From the NCBI GenBank assembly GCA_964475955.1, contig CAYYZY010000201.1, positions 1 through 13,773 of the forward strand: a stretch of 13,773 nucleotides of DNA. Direction: 5' to 3'. The position numbers and the translations under genes were made by a program. Positions 7,542-13,207 of this stretch are shown in pieces. Each line of letters begins with the position of its first letter. The first letter of the stretch is position 1. Under the pieces are notes generated by a model that was not told the DNA's origin, made no database searches, and was given only the letters and a program-made list of their open reading frames with translations. Source of the DNA: DATKZH01 sp964475955 (GTDB lineage: Bacteria; Planctomycetota; Planctomycetia; Pirellulales; Thermoguttaceae).

Positions 7542-7569
7542 GGCTTTCGTCGCTCGGGTGTGCATGTTT

Positions 7570-7596
7570 GTGGGACGGAATGCCATTCCGTCTTAC
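7570..7596. repeat. 27-base palindromic repeat, copy 2 (first of a tandem pair)
   Basis: The core GACGGAATGCCATTCCGTC is fully palindromic around one central base. The outer arms pair through two G-T pairs when read as plus-strand RNA. It is preceded by TGTGCATGTTT, which resembles the sequence before copy 3. Confidence 0.85.
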
Positions 7597-7610
7597 GTAT
7601 GTGCACGTCT

Positions 7611-7637
7611 GTAGGACGGAATGACATTCCGTTCTAC
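7611..7637. repeat. 27-base palindromic repeat, copy 3 (second of a tandem pair)
   Basis: All 13 positions of the two arms pair, with one G-T pair on the plus strand. The spacing to copy 2 is exactly 41 bases, and the matching flank TGTGCA occurs at 7559 and 7600, so the duplicated unit is larger than the palindrome itself. Confidence 0.85.
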
Positions 7638-7652
7638 TTCCTCTGCGGGCGC

Positions 7653-7670
7653 AACGCCGCGGAGGGCGTT
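7653..7670. repeat. Second, unrelated small hairpin
   Basis: AACGCC (7653-7658) pairs with GGCGTT (7665-7670) around a six-base loop. It lies 45 bases after the atpG stop codon and could help end the N-ATPase transcript, though there is no T run on the minus strand. On that strand it is preceded by GTAGG, as the 27-base palindromes often are. Confidence 0.45.
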
Positions 7671-7714
7671 CCCTACAGTTTCGGGCGGCGAATCGCGAGG
7701 TCGCTCGGGCGTTC

Positions 7715-8605
7715 TCAACCCTTCTGGCTCTGGAGCACCTCGAATCCGGCGGTGACGTCGAGCAGCTCTTCGGTGATGGCGTTTTGGCGCTTGCGGTGAT
7801 ATTGCTCGGTGAGTGCGTCGAGACGCTCTTCCACGTTCTTTTCCGCCGCCTGCATGGAGGCCAGCCGGGCAGCGTTCTCGGCGGCCAACGACTCGGCCAT
7901 CGCCCGGTACAGAACGGCGAAAAGATACTGCCGCACCAGGGAAGAAAGCAGGCTTTGCCAGTCCATCGTGAAGGTGGGGAGCATCCGCGTGGGCCACGGC
8001 CGGGTTCGCAGGCTGTGCAGCCAGTCCTCGCTGAAAGGGAAGACCTGCGAGAAATGGGATCGGTACGAGGCCCCGCTGAGCGGGCGCTGGTGGAAGACCC
8101 ACACCCGGCGCACCCCTTCCTCCTCGCGCCACCGGTTGATCGCCACCAGCAGTTCGTGCACCCGGCGCGTGATCTCCGCGACCGAACCGGGCAGTGCCAC
8201 CGAGCCGGCGACGGAGCGCCCGGAAGCCTCCAGCTCGGCCGCGGCCCGCACACCGATGGCGAGGACCCGCGGCGGGCCGGAATCGCCCGGCCGCTTTCGC
8301 AACTGCTCGTCGGCGTGGGCGACGATGCGCGAGTTGAACTGCCCGCACATCCCTTGATCCGATCCGAGCACGACGACCGCCAGCGGAGCGTCGGGATCGT
8401 TCGAGCGAAGCGTCGGCACGTGCGGCGCCCTCTGCATGAGGATCTGCATTCCCAGCTCGATGTTCCGGTAGTAGTCGCCCAGCGAGCGGGCGGCCTCGTC
8501 GTACTGGCGGATGTTGACCGCCGCCAGGCCCTTCATGGTTTTGACCACCGACTGGAGGTCGTGGACCGAGCGGATCTGATGGCCGAGCGCTTCAAGCGTT
8601 TCCAT
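7715..8605 (-). CDS. atpG: N-ATPase F1 gamma subunit
   Basis: The 296-residue central rotor shaft, which couples rotation of the c ring to catalysis in the alpha/beta hexamer. The N-terminal helix METLEALGHQIRSVHDLQSVVKTMKGLAA matches the gamma pattern of an Ile-Arg-Ser/Thr-Val...Thr-Lys-Ala/Thr-Met-Lys coiled coil. The central fold has VVVLGSDQGMCGQFN (77-91), and the C-terminal helix carries the family signature RKRQNAITEELLDVTAGFEVL. It is the last gene of the operon. Its ATG at 8605 lies inside the end of atpA, overlapping it by 14 bases, with GGGGA eight bases upstream, so translation is probably coupled. It is more divergent than a housekeeping gamma subunit, as expected for N-ATPases. 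Confidence 0.94.
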   Translation of the reverse strand: METLEALGHQIRSVHDLQSVVKTMKGLAAVNIRQYDEAARSLGDYYRNIELGMQILMQRAPHVPTLRSNDPDAPLAVVVLGSDQGMCGQFNSRIVAHADEQLRKRPGDSGPPRVLAIGVRAAAELEASGRSVAGSVALPGSVAEITRRVHELLVAINRWREEEGVRRVWVFHQRPLSGASYRSHFSQVFPFSEDWLHSLRTRPWPTRMLPTFTMDWQSLLSSLVRQYLFAVLYRAMAESLAAENAARLASMQAAEKNVEERLDALTEQYHRKRQNAITEELLDVTAGFEVLQSQKG

Positions 8606-10142
8606 CGGAGGCGTCCCCTTCGAGGCCGTCCACGGCGCGCTTTGCCGCGCGCGCTAGCGCGCTGCGGTCCTCGTCGCTGAGCTTCTCGCCCGAGTGAATC
8701 CGCTCGGCGAGTTCTTGGAGTTCGTCGTCGACTTCGCGCACGATGGCCGCCTCGGCGTCGGCGATTCGTTCGGTCGGCAGTTCGTCGAGCAGGCCCTCGC
8801 TGGCGGCCAGCAGGACGGCGACTTGCTGGGCGACCTCCAGGGGCGCGTTCTGCGGCTGCTTGAGGATCTCGCGGATGCGTCGGCCGTGTTCCAGGGTATT
8901 CTGCGTCTCCTGGTCGATTCGGGTGCCGTACCGGCTGAACCGTTCGAGCTCCTCGAACTGCGAGTAGGCCAGGCGGAGGTCGCCGGCCACCGCCCGGTAG
9001 GCGGGCAATTGGGCCTTGCCGCCGACACGTGAGACCGATCGCCCCACGTCGACCGCCGGGAGCACGCCCTGGCGAAACAGGCGCGGGGAGAGGTACACCT
9101 GCCCGTCGGTGATCGAAATCAGGTTCGTGGGGATGTAGGCCGAGATGTTCTGCGCCTGGGTTTCGATGACCGGGAGCGCCGTGAGCGAGCCGCCGCCGAG
9201 GTCTTCGACCAAGTGGGTGGACCGCTCCAGAAGCCGCGAGTGGACGTAGAAAATGTCGCCGGGGTAGGCCTCGCGCCCCGGCGGGCGGCGCAGGAGCAGC
9301 GACAGCTCGCGGTAGGCCCGGGCGTGGCGGGTCAGATCGTCGTAGACGACGAGCACGTCGCGCCCCTGCCGCATGAAGTGTTCGCCCATGCTGGTGGCCG
9401 CGTAGGGGGCCGCGTAGCGCAGGCCGGCCGGGTCGTCTCCGCTGCTGGCGACGACGGTCGAGTACGGCATGGCCTTCCGGCGGCGCAGCTCGTCGATCAC
9501 GCGCGCGATGGCCGCGCTGCGCTGCCCCACGGCGCAGTAGATGCAGACCACGTCGCGGCCCTTCTGGTTGATGATCGTGTCGACCGCGATGGCCGTCTTC
9601 CCGGTCTGGCGGTCGCCGACGATCAGTTCGCGCTGTCCGCGCCCGATGGGGATCAGCGCGTCGACCACCTTGATGCCGGTCTGGATGGGAACCTCCACGG
9701 GATCGCGCTGGAGCACGCCGGCGGCCGCCTGCTCGATCGGCAGGCGCTCGGCGGCGCGGATCGTCCCCTTGCCGTCGCGGGGGCGGCCGGTGGCGTCGAC
9801 GACGCGTCCAAGGAGCGACTCGCCGACGGGGACGTCCATCACGCGGTGCGTCCGCCGCACGCGGTCGCCGGCCTCGATCGCCTCGCCCGGGTCCATGAGC
9901 ATCACGCCGAGGCGGTCCCGGTCAAGGTTGAAGGCGAGTCCCCGCCGGCCGCCGCGAAAGCGGACCAACTCGTCGGCCTGGACGCCGGGCAGGCCGTCGA
10001 CCAGGGCGAAGCCTTCCCCCACCTCGACCACCTGACCGACTTCGCCGAGCGCGAGGTGCCGGCCCTCCGATTCCAGGGCACGCTGGGTTGCGGCGGTGAA
10101 GCGTTCCACGGCCTGCGTCAAACGAAGGTCTCGGGGCGGCAT
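8592..10142 (-). CDS. atpA: N-ATPase F1 alpha subunit
   Basis: The 516-residue non-catalytic nucleotide-binding subunit of the F1 hexamer, normal in length. It has an N-terminal beta-barrel (about 30-100), Walker A GDRQTGKT at 176-183, and the well-kept stretches VVCIYCAVGQRSAAIARV, SSGDDPAGLRYAAPYAA and VVYDDLTRHARAYRELSLLLRRPPGREAYPGDIFYVHSRLLER. A helical C-terminal domain ends the protein. The start at 10142 (MPPRDLRLTQ) is chosen over the longer open frame, which reaches 10619 but reads through atpF out of frame. CGGAG at 10151-10155 lies eight bases upstream, and the gap to the atpF stop is only five bases. The catalytic partner beta is encoded at the other end of the operon. Confidence 0.96.
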   Translation of the reverse strand: MPPRDLRLTQAVERFTAATQRALESEGRHLALGEVGQVVEVGEGFALVDGLPGVQADELVRFRGGRRGLAFNLDRDRLGVMLMDPGEAIEAGDRVRRTHRVMDVPVGESLLGRVVDATGRPRDGKGTIRAAERLPIEQAAAGVLQRDPVEVPIQTGIKVVDALIPIGRGQRELIVGDRQTGKTAIAVDTIINQKGRDVVCIYCAVGQRSAAIARVIDELRRRKAMPYSTVVASSGDDPAGLRYAAPYAATSMGEHFMRQGRDVLVVYDDLTRHARAYRELSLLLRRPPGREAYPGDIFYVHSRLLERSTHLVEDLGGGSLTALPVIETQAQNISAYIPTNLISITDGQVYLSPRLFRQGVLPAVDVGRSVSRVGGKAQLPAYRAVAGDLRLAYSQFEELERFSRYGTRIDQETQNTLEHGRRIREILKQPQNAPLEVAQQVAVLLAASEGLLDELPTERIADAEAAIVREVDDELQELAERIHSGEKLSDEDRSALARAAKRAVDGLEGDASDGNA

Positions 10143-10147
10143 GTCGA

Positions 10148-10930
10148 TTACTCCGAGGCGGATTCGGACGTTGCCAGCCGCTCTTCGAGCGCCGCACCGA
10201 CCGATTCTTCGAACTCGTCGAGGTACCGGCGAAGGCTCCACTCCAGCGCCCGGCCGCCGGCGCGAACCTCCAGCCCGGCGATCAGCTCGGGGGAGGTCTC
10301 GAACGCGACTTCGGGCTCTTCGCCGAAGCGGCGTTTCAGCGCGGCGGCGAGGTTGCGTCGGGCGTCTTCGGGGAGGTCCTGCGCCGAGGCGACCACGGCC
10401 CGGCCGTCGGCCTCGCGGATCGCTTCCTCCAGGGTTTCGCGTTGGTCGCCGTCCAGTTCCTCCAGCTTTTGGAGGAAGACGCGGACGGCCCCTTCCTGGA
10501 GGTCGGCGTCGGCCAGTTCGCCAAGCGCCTGCCGGACGGCCCGCTGGAGCGCCTCGCCGGCCCGTTCGCTCAACTCGCCGAGAAAACGCTCCTGCTGGCG
10601 CTGGAGATCGCGGTTCCACTCGCGGCGCGACCGGTCGACCTCCTCGCGCGCCTCGCGCAACAGCTCGCGCCGCCGGCCGTCGGCTTCCTCGCGCGCCTCC
10701 TGGAGCATTTGCTCGCGTTGGGCTTCGAGCTCGCGCCGTTCCTCTTCCAGGCGCTCGGCGCGTTGGGCGGCTTCGTCCTGCCGGTGCCGGGCGTCTTCAA
10801 GCCGCGAGGCGATCTTCTGCTCGCGCTCGTCCATCGCGCGCACGACGCGGTCGAACAGCAGCCACTTCAACAGCGCCAGCAGGATGAGGAAGTTGACGAT
10901 CTGGGCGACGACCGTGAACCAGTCGATCAT
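10148..10930 (-). CDS. atpF: N-ATPase subunit b with delta-like C-terminal region
   Basis: A 260-residue protein, clearly longer than the usual b subunit of about 160. Residues 5-28 are the N-terminal membrane helix (WFTVVAQIVNFLILLALLKWLLF). A long, highly charged coiled coil from about 31 to 135 is the peripheral stalk. After a helical connector, residues 178-240 resemble the C-terminal domain of delta/OSCP: AVVASAQDLPEDARRNLAAALKRRF, then SPELIAGLEVRAGGRALEWSLRRYLDEF, similar to the DPxLIGGxxVxxGxxxxDxSxxxxL pattern. No separate atpH is present, which is known for N-ATPases, so this protein probably supplies both stalk and delta functions. A purine-rich GGAGAAGAAG precedes the ATG at 10930, 39 bases after atpE. 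Confidence 0.93.
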   Translation of the reverse strand: MIDWFTVVAQIVNFLILLALLKWLLFDRVVRAMDEREQKIASRLEDARHRQDEAAQRAERLEEERRELEAQREQMLQEAREEADGRRRELLREAREEVDRSRREWNRDLQRQQERFLGELSERAGEALQRAVRQALGELADADLQEGAVRVFLQKLEELDGDQRETLEEAIREADGRAVVASAQDLPEDARRNLAAALKRRFGEEPEVAFETSPELIAGLEVRAGGRALEWSLRRYLDEFEESVGAALEERLATSESASE

Positions 10931-10969
10931 GAGACTTCTTCTCCGGGTTCTCCGGGCGGCCGGGGCGGC

Positions 10970-11248
10970 CTACTTGGCCGTCTGCTCCAGGACGTGGTTC
11001 CAGAACGGATTGGCGAACAGCACGATCATCGACACCACGAAGCAGTAGATCGCGGTCGACTCGACCATCGCCAGGCCCACGAACAGCGTGCGCACGATCG
11101 AGCCCGATTCGTCGGGCTGCTGGGCGATCGAACGGAGCGCTTCGGCCAGCGCGCGCCCCTCCCCCAGCGCCGGCCCGATCGCGCCGATCCCGATCGTCAA
11201 CCCGGCGGTGAAGATCGACGCGACGGCAATCATCGTTTGGGGATCCAT
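10970..11248 (-). CDS. atpE: N-ATPase c subunit (rotor ring)
   Basis: The 92-residue, two-helix proteolipid that forms the ion-carrying rotor ring. Helix 1 has GIGAIGPALGEGRALAEAL with Glu30; the polar loop is around RSIAQQPD (39-46); helix 2 has FVGLAMVESTAIYCFVV with Val62, essential carboxylate Glu63, Ser64, Thr65 and Tyr68. The VEST..Y set matches the sodium-binding ligands known from Na+ rotor rings, and Glu30 occupies the place of the helix-1 Gln there. AGGGAG lies nine bases before the ATG at 11248, and the gap from atpB is 23 bases. The sequence fits the N-ATPase c-subunit type, including the ANPFWNH ending of helix 2. Confidence 0.96.
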   Translation of the reverse strand: MDPQTMIAVASIFTAGLTIGIGAIGPALGEGRALAEALRSIAQQPDESGSIVRTLFVGLAMVESTAIYCFVVSMIVLFANPFWNHVLEQTAK

Positions 11249-11271
11249 GTCGGCGGTCTCCCTGTGTGTGG

Positions 11272-12006
11272 TCAGGATTCAGTTGGGCGGTCGCCGGGCG
11301 CACCGGCCTCGTTGCGGGCCGAGTCGCCCCGCTCGCTGCTCTCGCGCCCGGAGGCGACGTACACCGTGGCGAGTATGGCGAAGATGTAGGCGTGGATCAG
11401 TCCCGTCAGGAGCCCCAGCGCCTGCATCACGATCGGGAAGAAAAGCGGCACGATCGCCAGGAGGATCGCGGCGATCTTCGTGCCGCTCATCACGTTGCCG
11501 AACAGACGCACGGCCAGGGCCAGCGTTCGCGAGAACTCGCCGATCACGTTGAACGGCAGCATGACGACGCTCGGCTCGACGTAATGCTTCAGGAAACCGC
11601 CCACGCCCTGGTCGATGATCCCGTAGATCGGCACCGCCACGAAAACGCAAATGGCCAACGCGGCCGTCGTGGAAAGCGAGCCGGTCGGCGGGACGTAGCC
11701 GGGCACCACGGCCAGTGCGTTGGCGACCGCGATGAACAGGAACAGGCTGCCGATGAACGGAAGGTACTTCCCGGCCGGCTGACCGGCGATCGCGCGGATC
11801 TGATCGCGCGCGTACTCGACGATCACCTCCAGCAGGTTCTGCCATCGCGAGATCTCCGGGCCCGACGACAATCGCCGCGTGATCCACCACGAGCCGATCG
11901 CCATCAACGCCATCAGCACCCACGTCCAGGCAATCGTGGCGTTCAGTTGCGCCCAACCCGCCTCCCAGAGGACGACTTCGTCGGGGCTGATCTCGGTCAT
12001 CTTCAT
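11272..12006 (-). CDS. atpB: N-ATPase a subunit (ion channel stator)
   Basis: The 244-residue membrane stator subunit, which provides the two half-channels against the c ring. Hydrophobic helices are visible at about 25-43, 84-103, 113-131, 177-199 and 202-218. The essential arginine is Arg167 in SRTLALAVRLFGNVMSG, preceded by the family stretch PFNVIGEFSR (151-160). The N-terminus MKMTEISPDEVVLWEAGWAQLNATI fits N-ATPase a subunits. The start at 12006 is favoured over an ATG at 12048 because GAGGAGG (12015-12021) lies exactly eight bases upstream, and the longer start would fall inside a degenerate palindromic repeat. The charged C-terminus after residue 219 is short and probably unstructured. 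Confidence 0.95.
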   Translation of the reverse strand: MKMTEISPDEVVLWEAGWAQLNATIAWTWVLMALMAIGSWWITRRLSSGPEISRWQNLLEVIVEYARDQIRAIAGQPAGKYLPFIGSLFLFIAVANALAVVPGYVPPTGSLSTTAALAICVFVAVPIYGIIDQGVGGFLKHYVEPSVVMLPFNVIGEFSRTLALAVRLFGNVMSGTKIAAILLAIVPLFFPIVMQALGLLTGLIHAYIFAILATVYVASGRESSERGDSARNEAGAPGDRPTES

Positions 12007-12014
12007 CAACGACG

Positions 12015-12021
12015 CCTCCTC
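12015..12021 (-). promoter_or_regulatory. Strong ribosome binding site of atpB
   Basis: GAGGAGG on the minus strand with an eight-base spacer to the ATG at 12006. It is the strongest such site in the operon and decides the atpB start. It follows the only large gap (88 bases) in the right-to-left run from atpC to atpG. Confidence 0.75.
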
Positions 12022-12044
12022 ACGCAGCCATCCGGCCGCAAGCA

Positions 12045-12071
12045 GCAAGACGGAACGGCACTGCGTCCTAC
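12045..12071. repeat. 27-base palindromic repeat, decayed copy
   Basis: This aligns along its whole length with the other copies (AAGACGGAACGGCACTGCGTCC) and keeps the GTCCTAC end. Substitutions break about five of the thirteen arm pairs. It lies in the atpR/atpB junction, 24 bases after the atpR stop codon in the direction of transcription. Confidence 0.65.
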
Positions 12072-12094
12072 GGGCCTTCGCACGCGCCGGGATC

Positions 12095-12406
12095 CTACTC
12101 CCTACCGCTCTGCACGGGCGGTTTGACCCATGTGCTCACCATCCACGTCCGAACCGCCACGAACCCGGCCAGGGCGACCAGGGGCAGCAGCCAGTGGCGG
12201 CCCGCCAGCCACGCTAGGCCCGCGACGACGGCGGCCGTGCGGATCGCGAAACTGGCCAATACGAGCACCCCTGGGCGCCGGGCGGCAGGCACGCGGCGGA
12301 CCGTCCACAGCAGGCCGCCGAAAAACCACCAACCCAGGCCCAAGCCGACTGCCAGCGCCAAGGCCAACTCCGCGATCGGGACGTCCACGAGCGACTCCGC
12401 GTTCAT
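12095..12406 (-). CDS. atpR: N-ATPase accessory membrane protein AtpR
   Basis: A 103-residue membrane protein specific to N-ATPase operons. Three hydrophobic helices are seen at about 12-35, 46-68 and 72-94. Two arginines fall within helices, Arg56 (SFAIRTAAVV) and Arg86 (GFVAVRTWMV). Arginines in AtpR have been proposed to contact the carboxylates of c subunits, suggesting a role in assembly of the rotor ring or in ion supply. The start at 12406 is chosen because its ATGA overlaps the atpQ stop codon by four bases, the usual sign of translational coupling; the open frame reaching 12523 merely runs antiphase through atpQ. Identification rests on position, size and helix pattern rather than a strong motif. 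Confidence 0.87.
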   Translation of the reverse strand: MNAESLVDVPIAELALALAVGLGLGWWFFGGLLWTVRRVPAARRPGVLVLASFAIRTAAVVAGLAWLAGRHWLLPLVALAGFVAVRTWMVSTWVKPPVQSGRE

Positions 12407-12723
12407 CGCCTTCGGCTTTCGCGTTCGATCCAGTACCAGGCGGTCCAGCAGCCCAACGCGACGCCGAGGAACAACATGGTCAAAGTCCAGGAAATCCGGC
12501 CGTCGAAGCGGCGGTCGAGCCACACGCCCAACGCGATTCCCAACAGCGTCGGCACCGCGACCGACCAGCCCACCATCCCAAACATCCCCAACCAGAACCA
12601 GGGCCCCCGATCGCCCTCGCGCCGGGCGCGGAGCTTGCGCCCCTCCTTACGGGCGACCGTGCGGCGAAACTCCTCGTCGTCCGTCGGGCCTCCGCGTCGC
12701 TCTTCGGGGCGCTGGTCAACCAT
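12403..12723 (-). CDS. atpQ: N-ATPase accessory membrane protein AtpQ (AtpI-like)
   Basis: A 106-residue protein with a charged, Arg/Glu-rich cytoplasmic N-terminus (1-40) and two membrane helices (about 48-68 and 78-98). The short connection LGVWLDRRFDGRISW between them resembles AtpI, the small protein linked with c-ring assembly in ordinary F-ATPases. AtpQ and AtpR together are the hallmark of N-ATPase operons. Its ATG at 12723 overlaps the end of atpC by eight bases and its stop overlaps the atpR start by four, so the three genes are tightly coupled. The exact function is not settled in the family. Confidence 0.88.
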   Translation of the reverse strand: MVDQRPEERRGGPTDDEEFRRTVARKEGRKLRARREGDRGPWFWLGMFGMVGWSVAVPTLLGIALGVWLDRRFDGRISWTLTMLFLGVALGCWTAWYWIERESRRR

Positions 12724-13111
12724 AGGGGCGTTGCTCCAATTCGACCAAACGGCGCACGAAGTCGGCTTCGATCTTCACCACGGCCGAGCGGGCGCGGCGC
12801 TCGCGCTCGTCGAGCCTCTCCAACTCGTCCTCCACGGCGCGCTGCAACTCGCCCAGCGGACGCCCGCCGATCACCCGGGGCGTGGAGACCACCACCTCGT
12901 CGCCGCACTTGACCAGCACGCCGTGGTCCACGGCCAACAGCGTCTCGCTTCCGGCTTCGTCCTCGAAGGCCAACAGGCCCGGGACCAGGGTGGCGACGAA
13001 GTCGACGTGCCGCGGCAACAGGCAAAACGCGCCGTCCTCCGCCTCGGCCGTCACCTTGGCCACCGGCTCGTCGACGGCCACCCGCTCCGGCAGCAACACC
13101 CGCAATTGCAT
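12716..13111 (-). CDS. atpC: N-ATPase F1 epsilon subunit
   Basis: The 131-residue epsilon subunit of the rotor, with an N-terminal beta-sandwich (about 1-84: MQLRVLLPERV, GAFCLLPRHVDFVATLVPG, LLAVDHGVLVKCGDEVVVSTPRV) and a C-terminal helical pair (about 86-128), the part that can inhibit ATP hydrolysis in other F-ATPases. The pattern GxFxxLPxHxxxxxxLxPG is diagnostic. The start at 13111 is chosen over an in-frame TTG at 13129, because GGGGAG (13120-13125) lies eight bases upstream of the ATG and the six extra residues are not family-like. It follows atpD after a 96-base gap that carries two palindromic repeats. Confidence 0.93.
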   Translation of the reverse strand: MQLRVLLPERVAVDEPVAKVTAEAEDGAFCLLPRHVDFVATLVPGLLAFEDEAGSETLLAVDHGVLVKCGDEVVVSTPRVIGGRPLGELQRAVEDELERLDERERRARSAVVKIEADFVRRLVELEQRPYG

Positions 13112-13137
13112 GGCCGTTTCTCCCCACAAGCCTTCTC

Positions 13138-13164
13138 GTAGGACGGAATGGCATTCCGTCTTAC
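13138..13164. repeat. 27-base palindromic repeat, copy 4 (first of a pair in atpD/atpC gap)
   Basis: Core GACGGAATGGCATTCCGTC with GTAG and TTAC ends; one G-T pair among 13 in plus-strand terms. It lies 26 bases upstream of the atpC start codon, inside the operon, so any transcript covering atpD-atpC will contain it. Confidence 0.88.
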
Positions 13165-13168
13165 GCCA

Positions 13169-13195
13169 ACGGGACGGAATGGCATTCCGTCCTAC
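13169..13195. repeat. 27-base palindromic repeat, copy 5 (second of a pair in atpD/atpC gap)
   Basis: The same 19-base core as copy 4, with two mismatches at one outer end. Only four bases separate it from copy 4. Because both copies are self-complementary, they can form either two adjacent hairpins or one long stem with each other. It ends 12 bases before the atpD stop codon at 13208. Confidence 0.88.
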
Positions 13196-13207
13196 GGTAC
13201 GCCGGCT

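Larger units (their letters stand above)
7542..7714. other. Convergent intergenic region with palindromes
   Basis: The 173 bases between the end of the GYF-domain gene and the end of atpG. They hold two 27-base palindromes in a 41-base tandem arrangement and a different hairpin at 7653-7670. No classical terminator with a T run is visible on either strand, so the palindromes may serve as the transcription stops for both converging units. Confidence 0.55.

Noticed and set aside
7559..7637. Possible CRISPR-like array from repeated palindromes
   Set aside because: There are only two units, the spacing segments are similar to each other rather than unique, no cas genes are present, and the same element is scattered singly elsewhere.
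9213..11048. A 611-codon plus-strand open frame over atpA-atpF-atpE
   Set aside because: It is antisense to three certain genes, with no domain and a Ser/Arg-rich translation.
12007..12048. An earlier atpB start at 12048
   Set aside because: It would begin within the decayed palindrome, and the strong GAGGAGG at 12015-12021 is correctly spaced for the ATG at 12006.
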